NCBI RefSeq assembly: GCF_040412425.1
Contig: NC_089795.1
Span: forward strand, 78,847,663-78,911,662
Direction: 5' to 3'
DNA: 64,000 nt
Origin: Macrobrachium rosenbergii
Lineage: Eukaryota > Arthropoda > Malacostraca > Decapoda > Palaemonidae
In this document: positions 26,935 to 36,914 of the stretch, one piece after another
Layout: each line of letters begins with the position of its first letter
Position numbering within the stretch: the first letter of the stretch is position 1
The notes under the pieces: generated by a model
The model's input: the letters and a program-made list of their open reading frames with translations, nothing else
The model's database searches: none
What the model was told of the DNA's origin: nothing
Position numbers and translations under genes: made by a program

Positions 26935-26936
<2 letters not shown>
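25218..26936. other. Gene-free stretch
   Basis: AT-rich DNA with a short 18-bp duplication (ACATTTAATTTTCATC) near 26216-26250. No recognised gene. Confidence 0.45.

Positions 26937-26973
<37 letters not shown>
26937..26973 (+). repeat. (CT)n microsatellite
   Basis: CT run with one TTT interruption. Confidence 0.95.
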
Positions 26974-26974
<1 letters not shown>

Positions 26975-27592
26975 GTTCACATGGTACGCTCGTGGACCTC
27001 GGATTAGAGAGCGCTACTATAATCAGGCAAAATATGATGGCAAATTTGAGTTACTCGCTTCTTGTCATAGTCCTAACATCTTAACTGCAAAAGGAAACTT
27101 CATAACCTGGACATACAAAAGACAAGTACTGTACGGAATTGTAGAAGTACTGACTAAAGAAACAATGACAGCCCATTTCTTTTCAGTATTTTTTTATGTG
27201 TATTTATTTTCTTTTTGTATTCTTAATATTTCAAAATTTATCCTAGTTATCATATTATAGGTAATACAGATAGTTCAGTATCTTCATATATTATGGTATG
27301 GCAAGGAACTGCATCTGAAGTATTTTTATTATTTTAGAATAAAGCTTTAAGAGGAATATTAGGAGTCAAAAACAATACCATACGGGAAATATGTAAGGTG
27401 TGTTCCTGTAGGCACAAGAAGACTTGGAAGACTGTGATGTAATTGGATGAGAAGTATGACAAGGAAAGCTGGAGAAAAGTGGAGATCTGTGGAAGATAAA
27501 GCACAGGAAAGATATAAGTGACGGAATTTTACTGAGGCCGTTTTCGTCACGCGGGGTTATCAAGCGAAGATACATACATATACAGCACATAG

Positions 27593-27730
<138 letters not shown>

Positions 27731-28496
27731 TGTTTGTGTAATTGTTATTCTTACCTTTTACCTCTTTCTCCGCATTGAGTGGGTTGTTCCACAAGGTACA
27801 ATATTCTAGTGCTTAGCTGGTATGTGCTTCTCCCTATTCAACCTTCGTTCTGCCACAGTCAGCTAACCTCCAGGTACATAAATCACTGCTGAGTTCAGTA
27901 GACTGCTAATGTTTTTTTTTTTTTTTTTTGAAAATAAGCCTAAGCAAGGGCTGAGCAATCGATCATGAACCTATGGGTAACTGCCGAGTAATGTGGCAAA
28001 ACTGTGTGATTAAAATTGTGGTTTGATACAGAATTAGTCAAAATAAAAGGACTCGAACTAACAAGTATAACTAATTTTAAAGTATGATCCTCTGGCCTTC
28101 AATATAAGTAAGTTGATATGAGGCTTAAGTAATCACTGAGTAACGGGACGCAAGACTGTAAGTAACGGTAAGTAAATGTAACTCCAGCGTGCATGGCTTG
28201 TTAAGGATGAGCGTCAGAAACAGCACTAGCTTTAGATATATAGTGAAGGTTGAATACGGGGCACGATCCTGCAATTAGAAAAAAAATCACAGTTAAGCTT
28301 TTAAAAAACATTGAACGTGATAGATCGTGCTGTATGGGGCTTCCATCGATAACTGTTCGTTTTGTATAGAATAAGCCTAAAGGCATTATCCTACTTCCTT
28401 CTGTCCGTTTGTCAATTAGTAACTTTTAAGGTGGATGTTATTAGCGTACTCTTTGATCTTTCTAATCATCAATCATCAAGCTACCACCCCCTCCTC

Positions 28497-28498
<2 letters not shown>
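27731..28498. other. Gene-free stretch
   Basis: Contains a poly-T run near 27912-27929. Nothing else recognised. Confidence 0.45.

Positions 28499-28549
<51 letters not shown>
28499..28549 (+). repeat. (CT)n microsatellite
   Basis: Pure CT run about 140 bp left of the next decapod repeat, in the orientation seen next to copy 2. Confidence 0.98.
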
Positions 28550-28552
<3 letters not shown>

Positions 28553-28687
28553 GGGAAAGGGGGGGTGGGAGAGAAGGCGTTTTTCCCGTAATGAAATATA
28601 TTCAGAAGATGGCCTTGTATGTCAAAGTACATTGTGTGTAAATATCTTCATATCTACAGGCTATGTAGTGTGGTAGTATTGTTAGTG

Positions 28688-28910
28688 TACCTCACGTGGT
28701 GCACCGTAGGCATTACTTACGGTTCTTGAAAGCGTCCATTAGGCCCCTAGCTGCAATCCCGTTCATTCCTTTTACTATGCCTCCGTTCATATTCTCTTTC
28801 TTCCTTCTTACTTTCCACCCTCTCCTAAGAATTGTTTCAACATTGTTTTCAGCACTGAAGGACCTCATGGGTCCTAGCGCTTGGCCTTTGGCCTAAATTC
28901 TATATTCCAG
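28688..28910 (+). mobile_element. Decapod interspersed repeat (AGCGCTTGG family), copy 3
   Basis: In order: ACCTCACGTGGTGCACCGTA, GGCATTACTTACGG, CCTAGCTGCAATCCC, CCTCCGTTCATATTCTC, CACCCTCTCCTAAGAATTG, CAGCACTGAAGGACCTCATG and AGCGCTTGGCCTTTGGCCTA, ending in AAATTCTATATTCCAG. The segment between the AATTG block and the CACTGAA block present in copy 2 is largely deleted. Same orientation as copies 1 and 2. Confidence 0.78.
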
Positions 28911-31522
28911 TTCCAATATATTCCTTTCCTACAGGATCTGCTGGCATTCACCTTCAAAGGTTGCCAAATCTTGCTGAACGAAGTTAACATATCTGGATTT
29001 ATTTTTTATTATTGTTTACGTGTATTTAAAATTCTCCTTTTCCAAGGAGAGCCATTGTAATTTTCGGAGCTGTCTAGTTGTTTCAAGATATCAGGCTAAT
29101 ATTCTTGGATAATCGTTAATTTTGGGGTTTAAAAAAAATCGCCCAACTTTCTCCCCAGAGAATTCCAAGTAGAAAATAGTTTTCAATATTGGCATTAGGT
29201 AGTAGCCATTTCTATGTTATTTCCGTCAATTAGGACGATTATGGCAATTTCGGAAAAAGTTCGCCATTTTTAAGGTCCAATTTTGCAGCGTTCAAGGGAA
29301 AACGTTTTTGATGATGGTCTTAAACCGGAAAAAAATATTTTAATGCGGGAATTATTTTCCAGTTTAAGGAATTCTTTTTTAAGTTTGGGAACTCGAAGAA
29401 AGACTGTTTTTTTTTTTTCATCTGTTTAGTTGGTTTATTTATAAACAGGTTGAAGTGAAAGTTTGTTCAGAATTTCTTAATAGTATTTTAATTTGTATTC
29501 CCCCCCCCCTTTTTTTTAAGACATGGCTGTCCTTTCCATTTACAAGTTACCGCGAGTTAAAGAAGGTAATATTGTTAACAGAAACATATCCGAAAAATGA
29601 GGCAAAAAATTTTTTTTTTTTTTTTTAAGATTATATGATATTTCTCAAGGAGCAGTTCATGTGTTAAGTAGTTATTTTGTACAAAGAGATTGCAATTTAT
29701 TATTACTGTTATTTATGATGCACTACGGAACTGACTGAAAAAGCCATTAACCTTCCTTTTCAAGCAATAACTCCTTCTAGGGACACAGTCTCTTTTTTGT
29801 GATAATGAAGTCCTCTATCGAAATATATAAGTTACAGACGACGATTAGAGAAGAAATCCTCAGATCATGATTTTGAATTACAATTACCATTGTTCAAAAG
29901 AGGAAGTCTTTATTTCGATTTATTTATTTATTTACTTATTTATTTATTCACATATTCATTGGGAAATGGCCTATCTGCTGATACTTAATTAGAAGAATAA
30001 TATCCATGCAATGGTAAAACTAATTATCAGTAGCAAGTGACATGATTTGATAGTAAAACAGATAATATCCATATATATTACTCTGTGCCAGTGTGTTAGT
30101 TTCCATAACCAAGAATGACTTTCAGTGCAGAAAAAATAAATGAATAATAAAAACTGTGAGGATGTTTAATGATAGTTTTAGATATTGGACACGACTGACT
30201 CACGGTTCAGAGAGAGCATCAGCAACGCTATTTGTGTGTCAATTAACTGGAGAGGAGACCCTTGTGCACAATCCACTAACATCCAAGGCTAATTACGCTG
30301 AAGGCCGCCCTGAAATTAGTCGGAACAATTCTGGACTCATTATCAATATTTTTTTTTAATAAAAGTTGTAACTCTTCAAGGGTCATCTGAAATATCCAAT
30401 TATTTCGTATATTGCACAGTGGTTGCCAGGAAGCAAATGCCTAGATTAATTCTAAAGAATAATGGAATTACAAAAAACATTTTAGTAAACATAGTGAGAA
30501 ATTTGTGTCACCGACACAGTGAAAAGGAAAGTCGATACCTCGAATTGTGCATAACTTATTATGTACGTAATTCCCCAGACTACTTTTATTACCTTAATTT
30601 AATCAGAAGCTGATGTTAGCAAGCTTTTATACGAGCTGTGGTGCTCATGTATAGCGACTTGCTCCTTTGACATTTAGCTTTCAGCTGCTGTTAATTCATG
30701 TGTATATTTCTTGGCTGAAAATTGTCAGACTCACAATAAAACAGAAACAAAGATACAAAATGCATTCCGTAAAAGATCAGCTTCTGGGTGACAGCGGATA
30801 AACCGGCATACATTTAAAAATTCTATATTCTAACGTTTCTTTTAGATTGAACTGATTAAGAACCAGATTTCTTTCACTCATAAGTATTACTGAACCATTA
30901 GAAAGGTAAAAGACTATTAACACTTTGAAATTTAATAACAAAGAAAATTTTTAGATTACTTTAAAAGACTCCTTAAAGGAGGTACAAAATTACCTTGATG
31001 TGACACTAAACAAAATATTAAGATTTCATGAATATTTATATTACAAGTAATCTCTTCATTTTCAGATTACTACTGCATAAACCTTCTTCCAGTCTGTTCT
31101 TTAAATAACACTCTGAGAATCGCCTAATCATAATTGACTTCCATAGTTATAATGCAGTCCTGTAAATTTGCAGCAAATATGCAAAGCACATAATTAACAA
31201 GATTATCAAGAATAAACACCCTTTACACTTGCACCAGGTACTCAAAATATCTTTTTAAAAAAACCTCGTTAATTATAAATCATTTATACTTGGACCGTGT
31301 CTAAAATATCTGTGCACAGACACTAACTAAATAAGTATATCTTAAATTTTAAAAGAATATTTCCTTCCTCTCTAAAGGTATCTGATCATGCGAGAGAAGG
31401 AAGTGAGATCCCAGAGATTTACTGAGTTGAGAAACCTTATGACATCAATTTTACCAATTATAAATATATGACACTTATTCAGGAGTAAAATTTTCCAAAA
31501 CCACTTTTAGGGGGCCTTGCAT

Positions 31523-31526
<4 letters not shown>
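28911..31526. other. Gene-free stretch
   Basis: About 2.6 kb of AT-rich, unique-looking DNA with a C-then-T homopolymer junction (29502-29517), a short TTTA run (29918-29948) and poly-T tracts. No coding region stands out. Confidence 0.45.

Positions 31527-31561
<35 letters not shown>
31527..31561 (+). repeat. Poly-T tract, ~35 bp
   Basis: Uninterrupted T run. No AATAAA-type signal is visible on the opposite strand close by, so a processed retrocopy is not supported. Confidence 0.95.
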
Positions 31562-31563
<2 letters not shown>

Positions 31564-32042
31564 GTAAATAAGATTGTTTCAGTGCTTATTGGGTCAGTCA
31601 TGTGCTCTCAGACTGTTAAGTTGTATACTCATTATCTGCACTCTTCACCTAGAGTTCATAGAGGTAACATGTCTGCCTTAGATACTGCTATTTCAGTAGA
31701 TTGAGATACATTGCCATTACTACCCTCAGACGAGACAACCGTTATGGAGTCAACACTGACTTCTAGATTGTTACAGTACTATCGAACAACACTTCAACTC
31801 TCCCCTGAGACATTCAGCAGTTGTGACAATATGAGAATATTGAGAATAATAGTATATATCGGATGTGTTCACCATTAGTTATATGAAACCTAACTTATAT
31901 ACCTAGTACTGCATTTTTTTTCCATTTTACAAAGCTGTTATTGAAAATATAGTCATATAAACGTTAACCCATACCCAAGGAGAGTGTCGGACCCTGTCCA
32001 AAAGCATAGAACTGAACAAGCGCTGAGTTAAAACATTCCTTC
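31562..32042. other. Gene-free stretch
   Basis: Nothing recognised. Confidence 0.45.
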
Positions 32043-32074
<32 letters not shown>

Positions 32075-32077
32075 CAC
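32043..32077 (+). repeat. (CA)n microsatellite
   Basis: CA run with one CG interruption. Confidence 0.95.
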
Positions 32078-32743
32078 GGTCAGCCATCATAAGAAACCAG
32101 TTTACTTTAACACAGAATGGTCATAAACACGAGATTATCATTAAGCCGAGTCATAATAAAATCGTAGTCGAAACAAGCCCAATCAAAGAGCGCGGATTAT
32201 ATTTCCGCTGACCATTTAATTTTATTTATTCAACATTTTATTGGATGTTGTCATTTATGTATTTTTATTTCTTGTTATATACATAAACTTTATCTTTATG
32301 TAAAAATTGGCGCTGTTTTTCTCACATCCTTAGAAACGGTAAATTAATAATTAAACTGGGTTGCTTCATATGAATTTGAATAATAATAAGTGATAATGAA
32401 TCCCTTTGATCATTTGTTTTTACCGTGAATTAATAGCGAATAATTCGCAGTCGTAATTCTATTATGCTCCGCTGATTACAGAAAAATTCGATGAAAATAA
32501 TTTTAGTCATTACTTTTATTTAGATATTAAAATAATAATCGAGATGCGGCACCAGCCAACGTATTCTTCCTAATGTGAACATAATATTTATTCAAAATAT
32601 TTGGATAGCTTGACAAATTTGGCGATGTTTAGATTCATTAACGGGAAATTTTTTGGTCAAATATAAGATAATCATTTTAAGAAAGTTAGGAGTATTTCGT
32701 CAAGAAGAAAGTCAGACAAGTTTTAATTACATGACGAAGAAAA

Positions 32744-32745
<2 letters not shown>
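32078..32745. other. Gene-free stretch
   Basis: AT-rich; nothing recognised. Confidence 0.45.

Positions 32746-32796
<51 letters not shown>
32746..32796 (+). repeat. (GA)n microsatellite
   Basis: Pure GA run of about 45 bp. Confidence 0.97.
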
Positions 32797-32800
<4 letters not shown>

Positions 32801-33118
32801 GTTACTGTTGTATATTTGCTACCTTTGGGAATACCAGTAACACAACGTCAGCAGTAACAATGACCGTATTCTTCTGTCCGAGAGATCAATTATGTTAGTG
32901 GGACATGGTATGAGGGTTTTCTGAAAAGAACCACTACAATAGTGAAACCCTCCACTCCTTCATCAAGGAAGGGTTGAGGATTAGGTAATGGAAGCCTGGA
33001 AAATAACCCTTTATTTGGTGGTGGGGGAACAAACCAGTAAAATTAGGGGTATAAAAAAACACACACACGCACACGTGCTATGAAGGTAGCAAAATCTTTT
33101 GCAATTGAAACGCGGCCC

Positions 33119-33139
33119 TCCCCCCCGGGGGGGGGGGGG
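33119..33139. repeat. C-run abutting a G-run
   Basis: Seven C are followed immediately by thirteen G, a self-complementary block that is unusual in this AT-rich window. It could form a hairpin or quadruplex, or be a base-calling or assembly artefact. Confidence 0.9.
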
Positions 33140-33340
33140 CTTCAGCGCTCCGGTGATTAAATTAAATTATTAAATAAGATTTTTTTAATACAGGAAATCT
33201 ACTTAGCTTTGATAAAAGAATTCATATTGTGAAGCTGGAAATTAACCGCAACGTCGCGTAGAATGTCAGAGTAAGATTAAAACTGTGGAGGATGGTCGGT
33301 CCCTAACGGGATTTTTCTCTTATGGTTCTTAATGATTTCG

Positions 33341-33745
33341 GGTTTCAAGTTTTATTCTGTCCTTGTAATTCAGAATTAACTTTCATTACTATGAATTTTT
33401 ATTTCATTTTCCTTCTATACTTTTTCCTGACGTTCTCTTTCTTCACACACTTTGGATATACGATACCTGAATGTTTTCCGGTTTCATGTTTTATTCTTTC
33501 CATGTAATTTAGAAGTAACTTTCTTTACTATGAGTTTTTATTTCCTTTTCCTTTTATTTGTTTTTTCCTGACATCCTCTTTCTTTACACACTTTGGATAT
33601 ACGATACCTGAATGTTTTCCGGTTTCATGTTTTATCCTTGTAATTCAGAAGCAACTTTCTTTACTATGAATTTTTATTTCCTTTTCCTTTTATTTTTTTC
33701 CTGGCATTCTCTTTCTTTACACACTTATCTGGATATACGATACTC
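33341..33745 (+). repeat. ~140-bp tandem repeat, three copies
   Basis: Copies start with GGTTTCA(A/T)GTTTTAT at 33341, about 33480 and about 33621. They share CTTTACTATGA(A/G)TTTTTAT, CCTGACAT/CCTGGCAT and ACACTTTGGATATACGATAC. The third copy loses similarity after GATACTC. All are T-rich on this strand and not coding. Confidence 0.93.
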
Positions 33746-34391
33746 TCATGTTAGTACAGATTGTTAGCCTCGAAAGTGTTTAATTTTAGATCTCCCCTTG
33801 CAGCGCTGACCTTTATTAATTTTTCTTTTGCCATACCGCGTCAGGTTTGTCAGTATTTAACCGCCCCACAAACAAACAGTGATGTACGTGATGTCCAGTA
33901 CTTGATATAACGTGTCAGCTGAATATTAAACAACGCTTTTGTATATGCAGCTTTGCTGTCCAGTGTAATTGGATCTCTGATATTTTTTTGCCGGTGATGA
34001 CGCCTGCTAAAGTGTTAACAAATTTCCAGTTTTATTTATATTCCTATCTATATTTATATGACTTCGACTTATGTGGATGCGTCATTCGTTAATAGGATAA
34101 TGGTGCGCAAGTGGCATTTTGATTCCAAGATACTTTTTTTTTTTTTTTTTTTTTTTGTAATCGTAGATTCCCTTTACCCGCCTTTTAGTTAAACTTTCTC
34201 CGAATAATACCGCTTGAATTTTGACATAGTAAAATTAATATACCCTGAGGAAGGAAAATCCGTCGCCAAAATGTCAAACCTGCTTTAAAGCATTTAGATT
34301 AAAAGTTATTTGCTGTATCCGTATAGTTTCTTGTGTTAGATTATTCAGTAGCTTTAATGCGATGCATTTCATCATCGTTGTATAATTAGGA

Positions 34392-34394
<3 letters not shown>
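33746..34394. other. Gene-free stretch
   Basis: Contains a poly-T run at 34134-34156. Nothing else recognised. Confidence 0.45.
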
Positions 34395-34483
<89 letters not shown>

Positions 34484-34484
34484 G
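34395..34484 (+). repeat. (TA)n microsatellite followed by poly-T
   Basis: TA run to about 34466, then about 18 T. Confidence 0.96.
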
Positions 34485-36087
34485 CCCTGGAAGGAGATGT
34501 TATTCCCAGTTTTGTTGATCCTTATTATGAGCGTCCTGCTCTGCAGCTCCTTTGGTAGGTTGCTTAGAGTGATCATTTAGAGATGTTTACATATTCATGC
34601 TGGTTGCGACAGATACTGGTTCATAAGTAAAACATATTTTTTTACCTGGAGTGTTACCAAACTAGTGTAGTAAATATTTTAATTAAGTTGTAGACTTGTG
34701 ATTTTAACACGAAGTGTCCATTATATCAACTACATTTTTTTTATTTACATACTTATTTAATTTTGTTCGTAAATAAATGTTATTCGCATCATTATGTAAC
34801 AGACAGAGAGGGAGATGGATGAATGAGGACGACAAATCTTAATTAATTAGGTTCCAGTTATCGTTTGGACAAAGGACAAATTAGAGGTGTAAAGGTCGTT
34901 TACGTTTCAAAAAAAAAAAAAAAAGCAGTTAAAATTGGTCTTAAGATGAGACAGGATATTCATATCATTGTAGTTCAGGTAATGCTTCAAGTGTCTGTAT
35001 AATATTCAACGACTCAGTAGGCTTAAAAATGTTTTAGGTTGTGTTGTAATGGTTTAAGCGCTAAATGAATTTATCTTTCCAGGGAGGGTTTGGTGTTTTA
35101 AAGACTTTTTGTGTTATTAAAGAATTTATGTGGAAATTGCATCCAAAAACAAAACAGTTTTGAACAGCTAAGCAGTCATTTTTTGCTATTGTATTTCCTT
35201 AGGTTTGTAGATTTCACGGGTGTCCAAGGTACATTAAGACTGACAAAGACCTGTGAGGTTAAGGTTTTTCATTGTACGATAATAACGATTTTTCTTTCTG
35301 ATAAAGAAAGTTGTTTGTAAATAGTCAGTGGCGTCACACGTCTCTCTTAAACCACCGTCTTTGCTTCAGCTATTCCACCTTATGGAGGTGATTTTTTTTG
35401 TTTCAGATGGAGGAAAATTACGTTAGTTACCTACGTTATATGTTTCCAGGTACATTTGATTGCCACAGCCTTGAGTATCATGAAATCCTATGACTTCCCG
35501 GATTCCTTACGAGTTCCCAGCGTTCAGAAAGCATTCCAGATAAATCAGGAAGTATTGGTATTGTTCCAAGCAGTATTACATGGACTTTACGTTATTATTA
35601 CTATTACTTTTTATAAAGGTGAAGAAAACATTGATATGATACAGTGGTCGTCCATTCAATTACTGCTGTCCGAAATGGACATTGACTAGTTAGATCAGAG
35701 TATCACAAAACAAAATCATTATAATAGGACATTCGACCTCGATTACCCTTGTAGTTGCAACGCCATTTCCTTCTGCCCGTAAATCAAATGAGAAGCCACA
35801 CTCACTCCACTGAAAGAATTCTCTATTCCTTGCATGTCTTTAACATGTTGCGGACAAGAGACAAATTCCGGGAAGGGAAGTGAGAGGAATGGCAAAGAGC
35901 CAGCGATGAATAGTCTCTATTTGCTTGATGAAGCCTTATTTAGCTCAAGTTGCACTTGACAAAACGATATCATTACCCTTGCGGGGATCTGAATGAGGGT
36001 AATGGAACGTAGTTTGCAACATTACGCGTCTTGCATGCAAATGATGTGGGCATTTTCCTGACTTTGCTAGCTTGAGTTTTAAGTAGA

Positions 36088-36092
<5 letters not shown>
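34485..36092. other. Mostly gene-free stretch
   Basis: No repeat recognised. It includes the weak exon candidate at 35407-35689. Confidence 0.4.
35407..35689 (+). CDS. Weak candidate: open frame downstream of a splice-acceptor-like site
   Basis: The acceptor-like TTTTTTTTGTTTCAG ends at 35406. One frame is open from 35351, after a TAA, to a TAG ending at 35689, about 94 codons past the acceptor. It includes CFQVHLIATALSIMKS, a DFPDSLRVPSVQKAF segment and SSIQLLLSEMDID before the stop. Composition is protein-like and there is no upstream ATG in frame, so it could only be a 3' exon. A second frame starting at the ATG directly after the acceptor closes after about 28 codons. No family recognised. 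Open frames of this length are expected by chance here. Confidence 0.17.

Positions 36093-36147
<55 letters not shown>
36093..36147 (+). repeat. (CT)n microsatellite
   Basis: Pure CT run ending in CTTCTCTCTCTT. Confidence 0.97.
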
Positions 36148-36156
<9 letters not shown>

Positions 36157-36255
36157 TAGATATTTCTTATATGAGACTCCTTTTATTTATCTTTTTGCTC
36201 GCTTGTTTAATTTTATTACGGTGCCAATAACCTGGATGTTGTGACGCCAGTTTTT

Positions 36256-36258
<3 letters not shown>

Positions 36259-36328
<70 letters not shown>
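36259..36328 (+). repeat. (CT)n microsatellite
   Basis: Pure CT run of about 70 bp, 110 bp right of the previous one. Confidence 0.98.
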
Positions 36329-36331
<3 letters not shown>

Positions 36332-36604
36332 GATACTGACATTCATTGGGTTTATAAGGAATATACTTTAAGCAATAAATACTTGTAAATTTGACAGACT
36401 TGATTTTACCTGTAAAGGGATGTTGGGATAGTATTTTTATGGGATGATTATTACATTATAGATTACCATTTCGCTCTATTCCGTTGTTTATTTTTTCGTA
36501 GGTCGTGTACTTAAATTGACTAACTTTGCAACCATAATAAAGTGTAATTTAACGTGTCGTTCTGTGGTTCATATTGAATATCTTTCCAAACTGCACCATT
36601 TTCC

Positions 36605-36619
36605 ACCTGGAACGTTAAA
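36605..36619. repeat. Target-site duplication, left copy
   Basis: ACCTGGAACGTTAAA, identical to 36900-36914 on the other side of the SINE. Confidence 0.9.
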
Positions 36620-36899
36620 AGTTAAGTATACCTTAGTTTTACCAGACCACTGAGCTGATTAACAGCTCTCCTAGGGCTGGCCCGAAGGATTAGACTTATT
36701 TTACGTGGCTAAGAACCAGTTGGTTACTTAGCAACGGGACCTACGGCTTATTGTGGAATCCGAACCACATTATAGCGAGAATGAATTTCTGTCACCAGAA
36801 ATAAATTCCTCTAACTCTTCCATCAGCCGGCCGGGGGAATTGAATTCCGGCCCATCGAGTGACAGTCCGCAGCTCTACCGGCTCATCCAATGAAGAGCT
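36620..36899 (-). mobile_element. tRNA-derived SINE, near full length, minus strand
   Basis: Read on the minus strand, the head at the 36899 end has a Pol III box-A-like TGGATGAGCCGGTAGAGC and a weak box-B-like GGAATTCAATTCC. The body follows with TTTATTTCTGGTGA, ATAATGTGGTTCGGATTCC, ACAATAAGC, TAGGTCCCGTTGCTAAGTAA, CACGTAAAATAAGTC, CCTTCGGGCCAGCCCTAGG and AGCTGTTAATCAGCTCAGTG, ending in AAGGTATACTTAACTTTT. A second copy lies at 44561-44850. Perfect 15-bp target duplications flank it, the mark of target-primed reverse transcription by a LINE partner. The near-intact ends suggest a fairly young insertion. Confidence 0.9.
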
Positions 36900-36914
36900 A
36901 CCTGGAACGTTAAA
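36900..36914. repeat. Target-site duplication, right copy
   Basis: ACCTGGAACGTTAAA, perfect match to 36605-36619. Confidence 0.9.

Noticed and set aside
31527..31561. 35-bp poly-T as the tail of a processed pseudogene on the minus strand
   Set aside because: No polyadenylation signal, coding remnant or target duplication found beside it.
36840..36899. Functional tRNA gene in the SINE head
   Set aside because: Box B is degenerate, no cloverleaf can be drawn with a proper anticodon arm, and the segment is joined to a SINE body.
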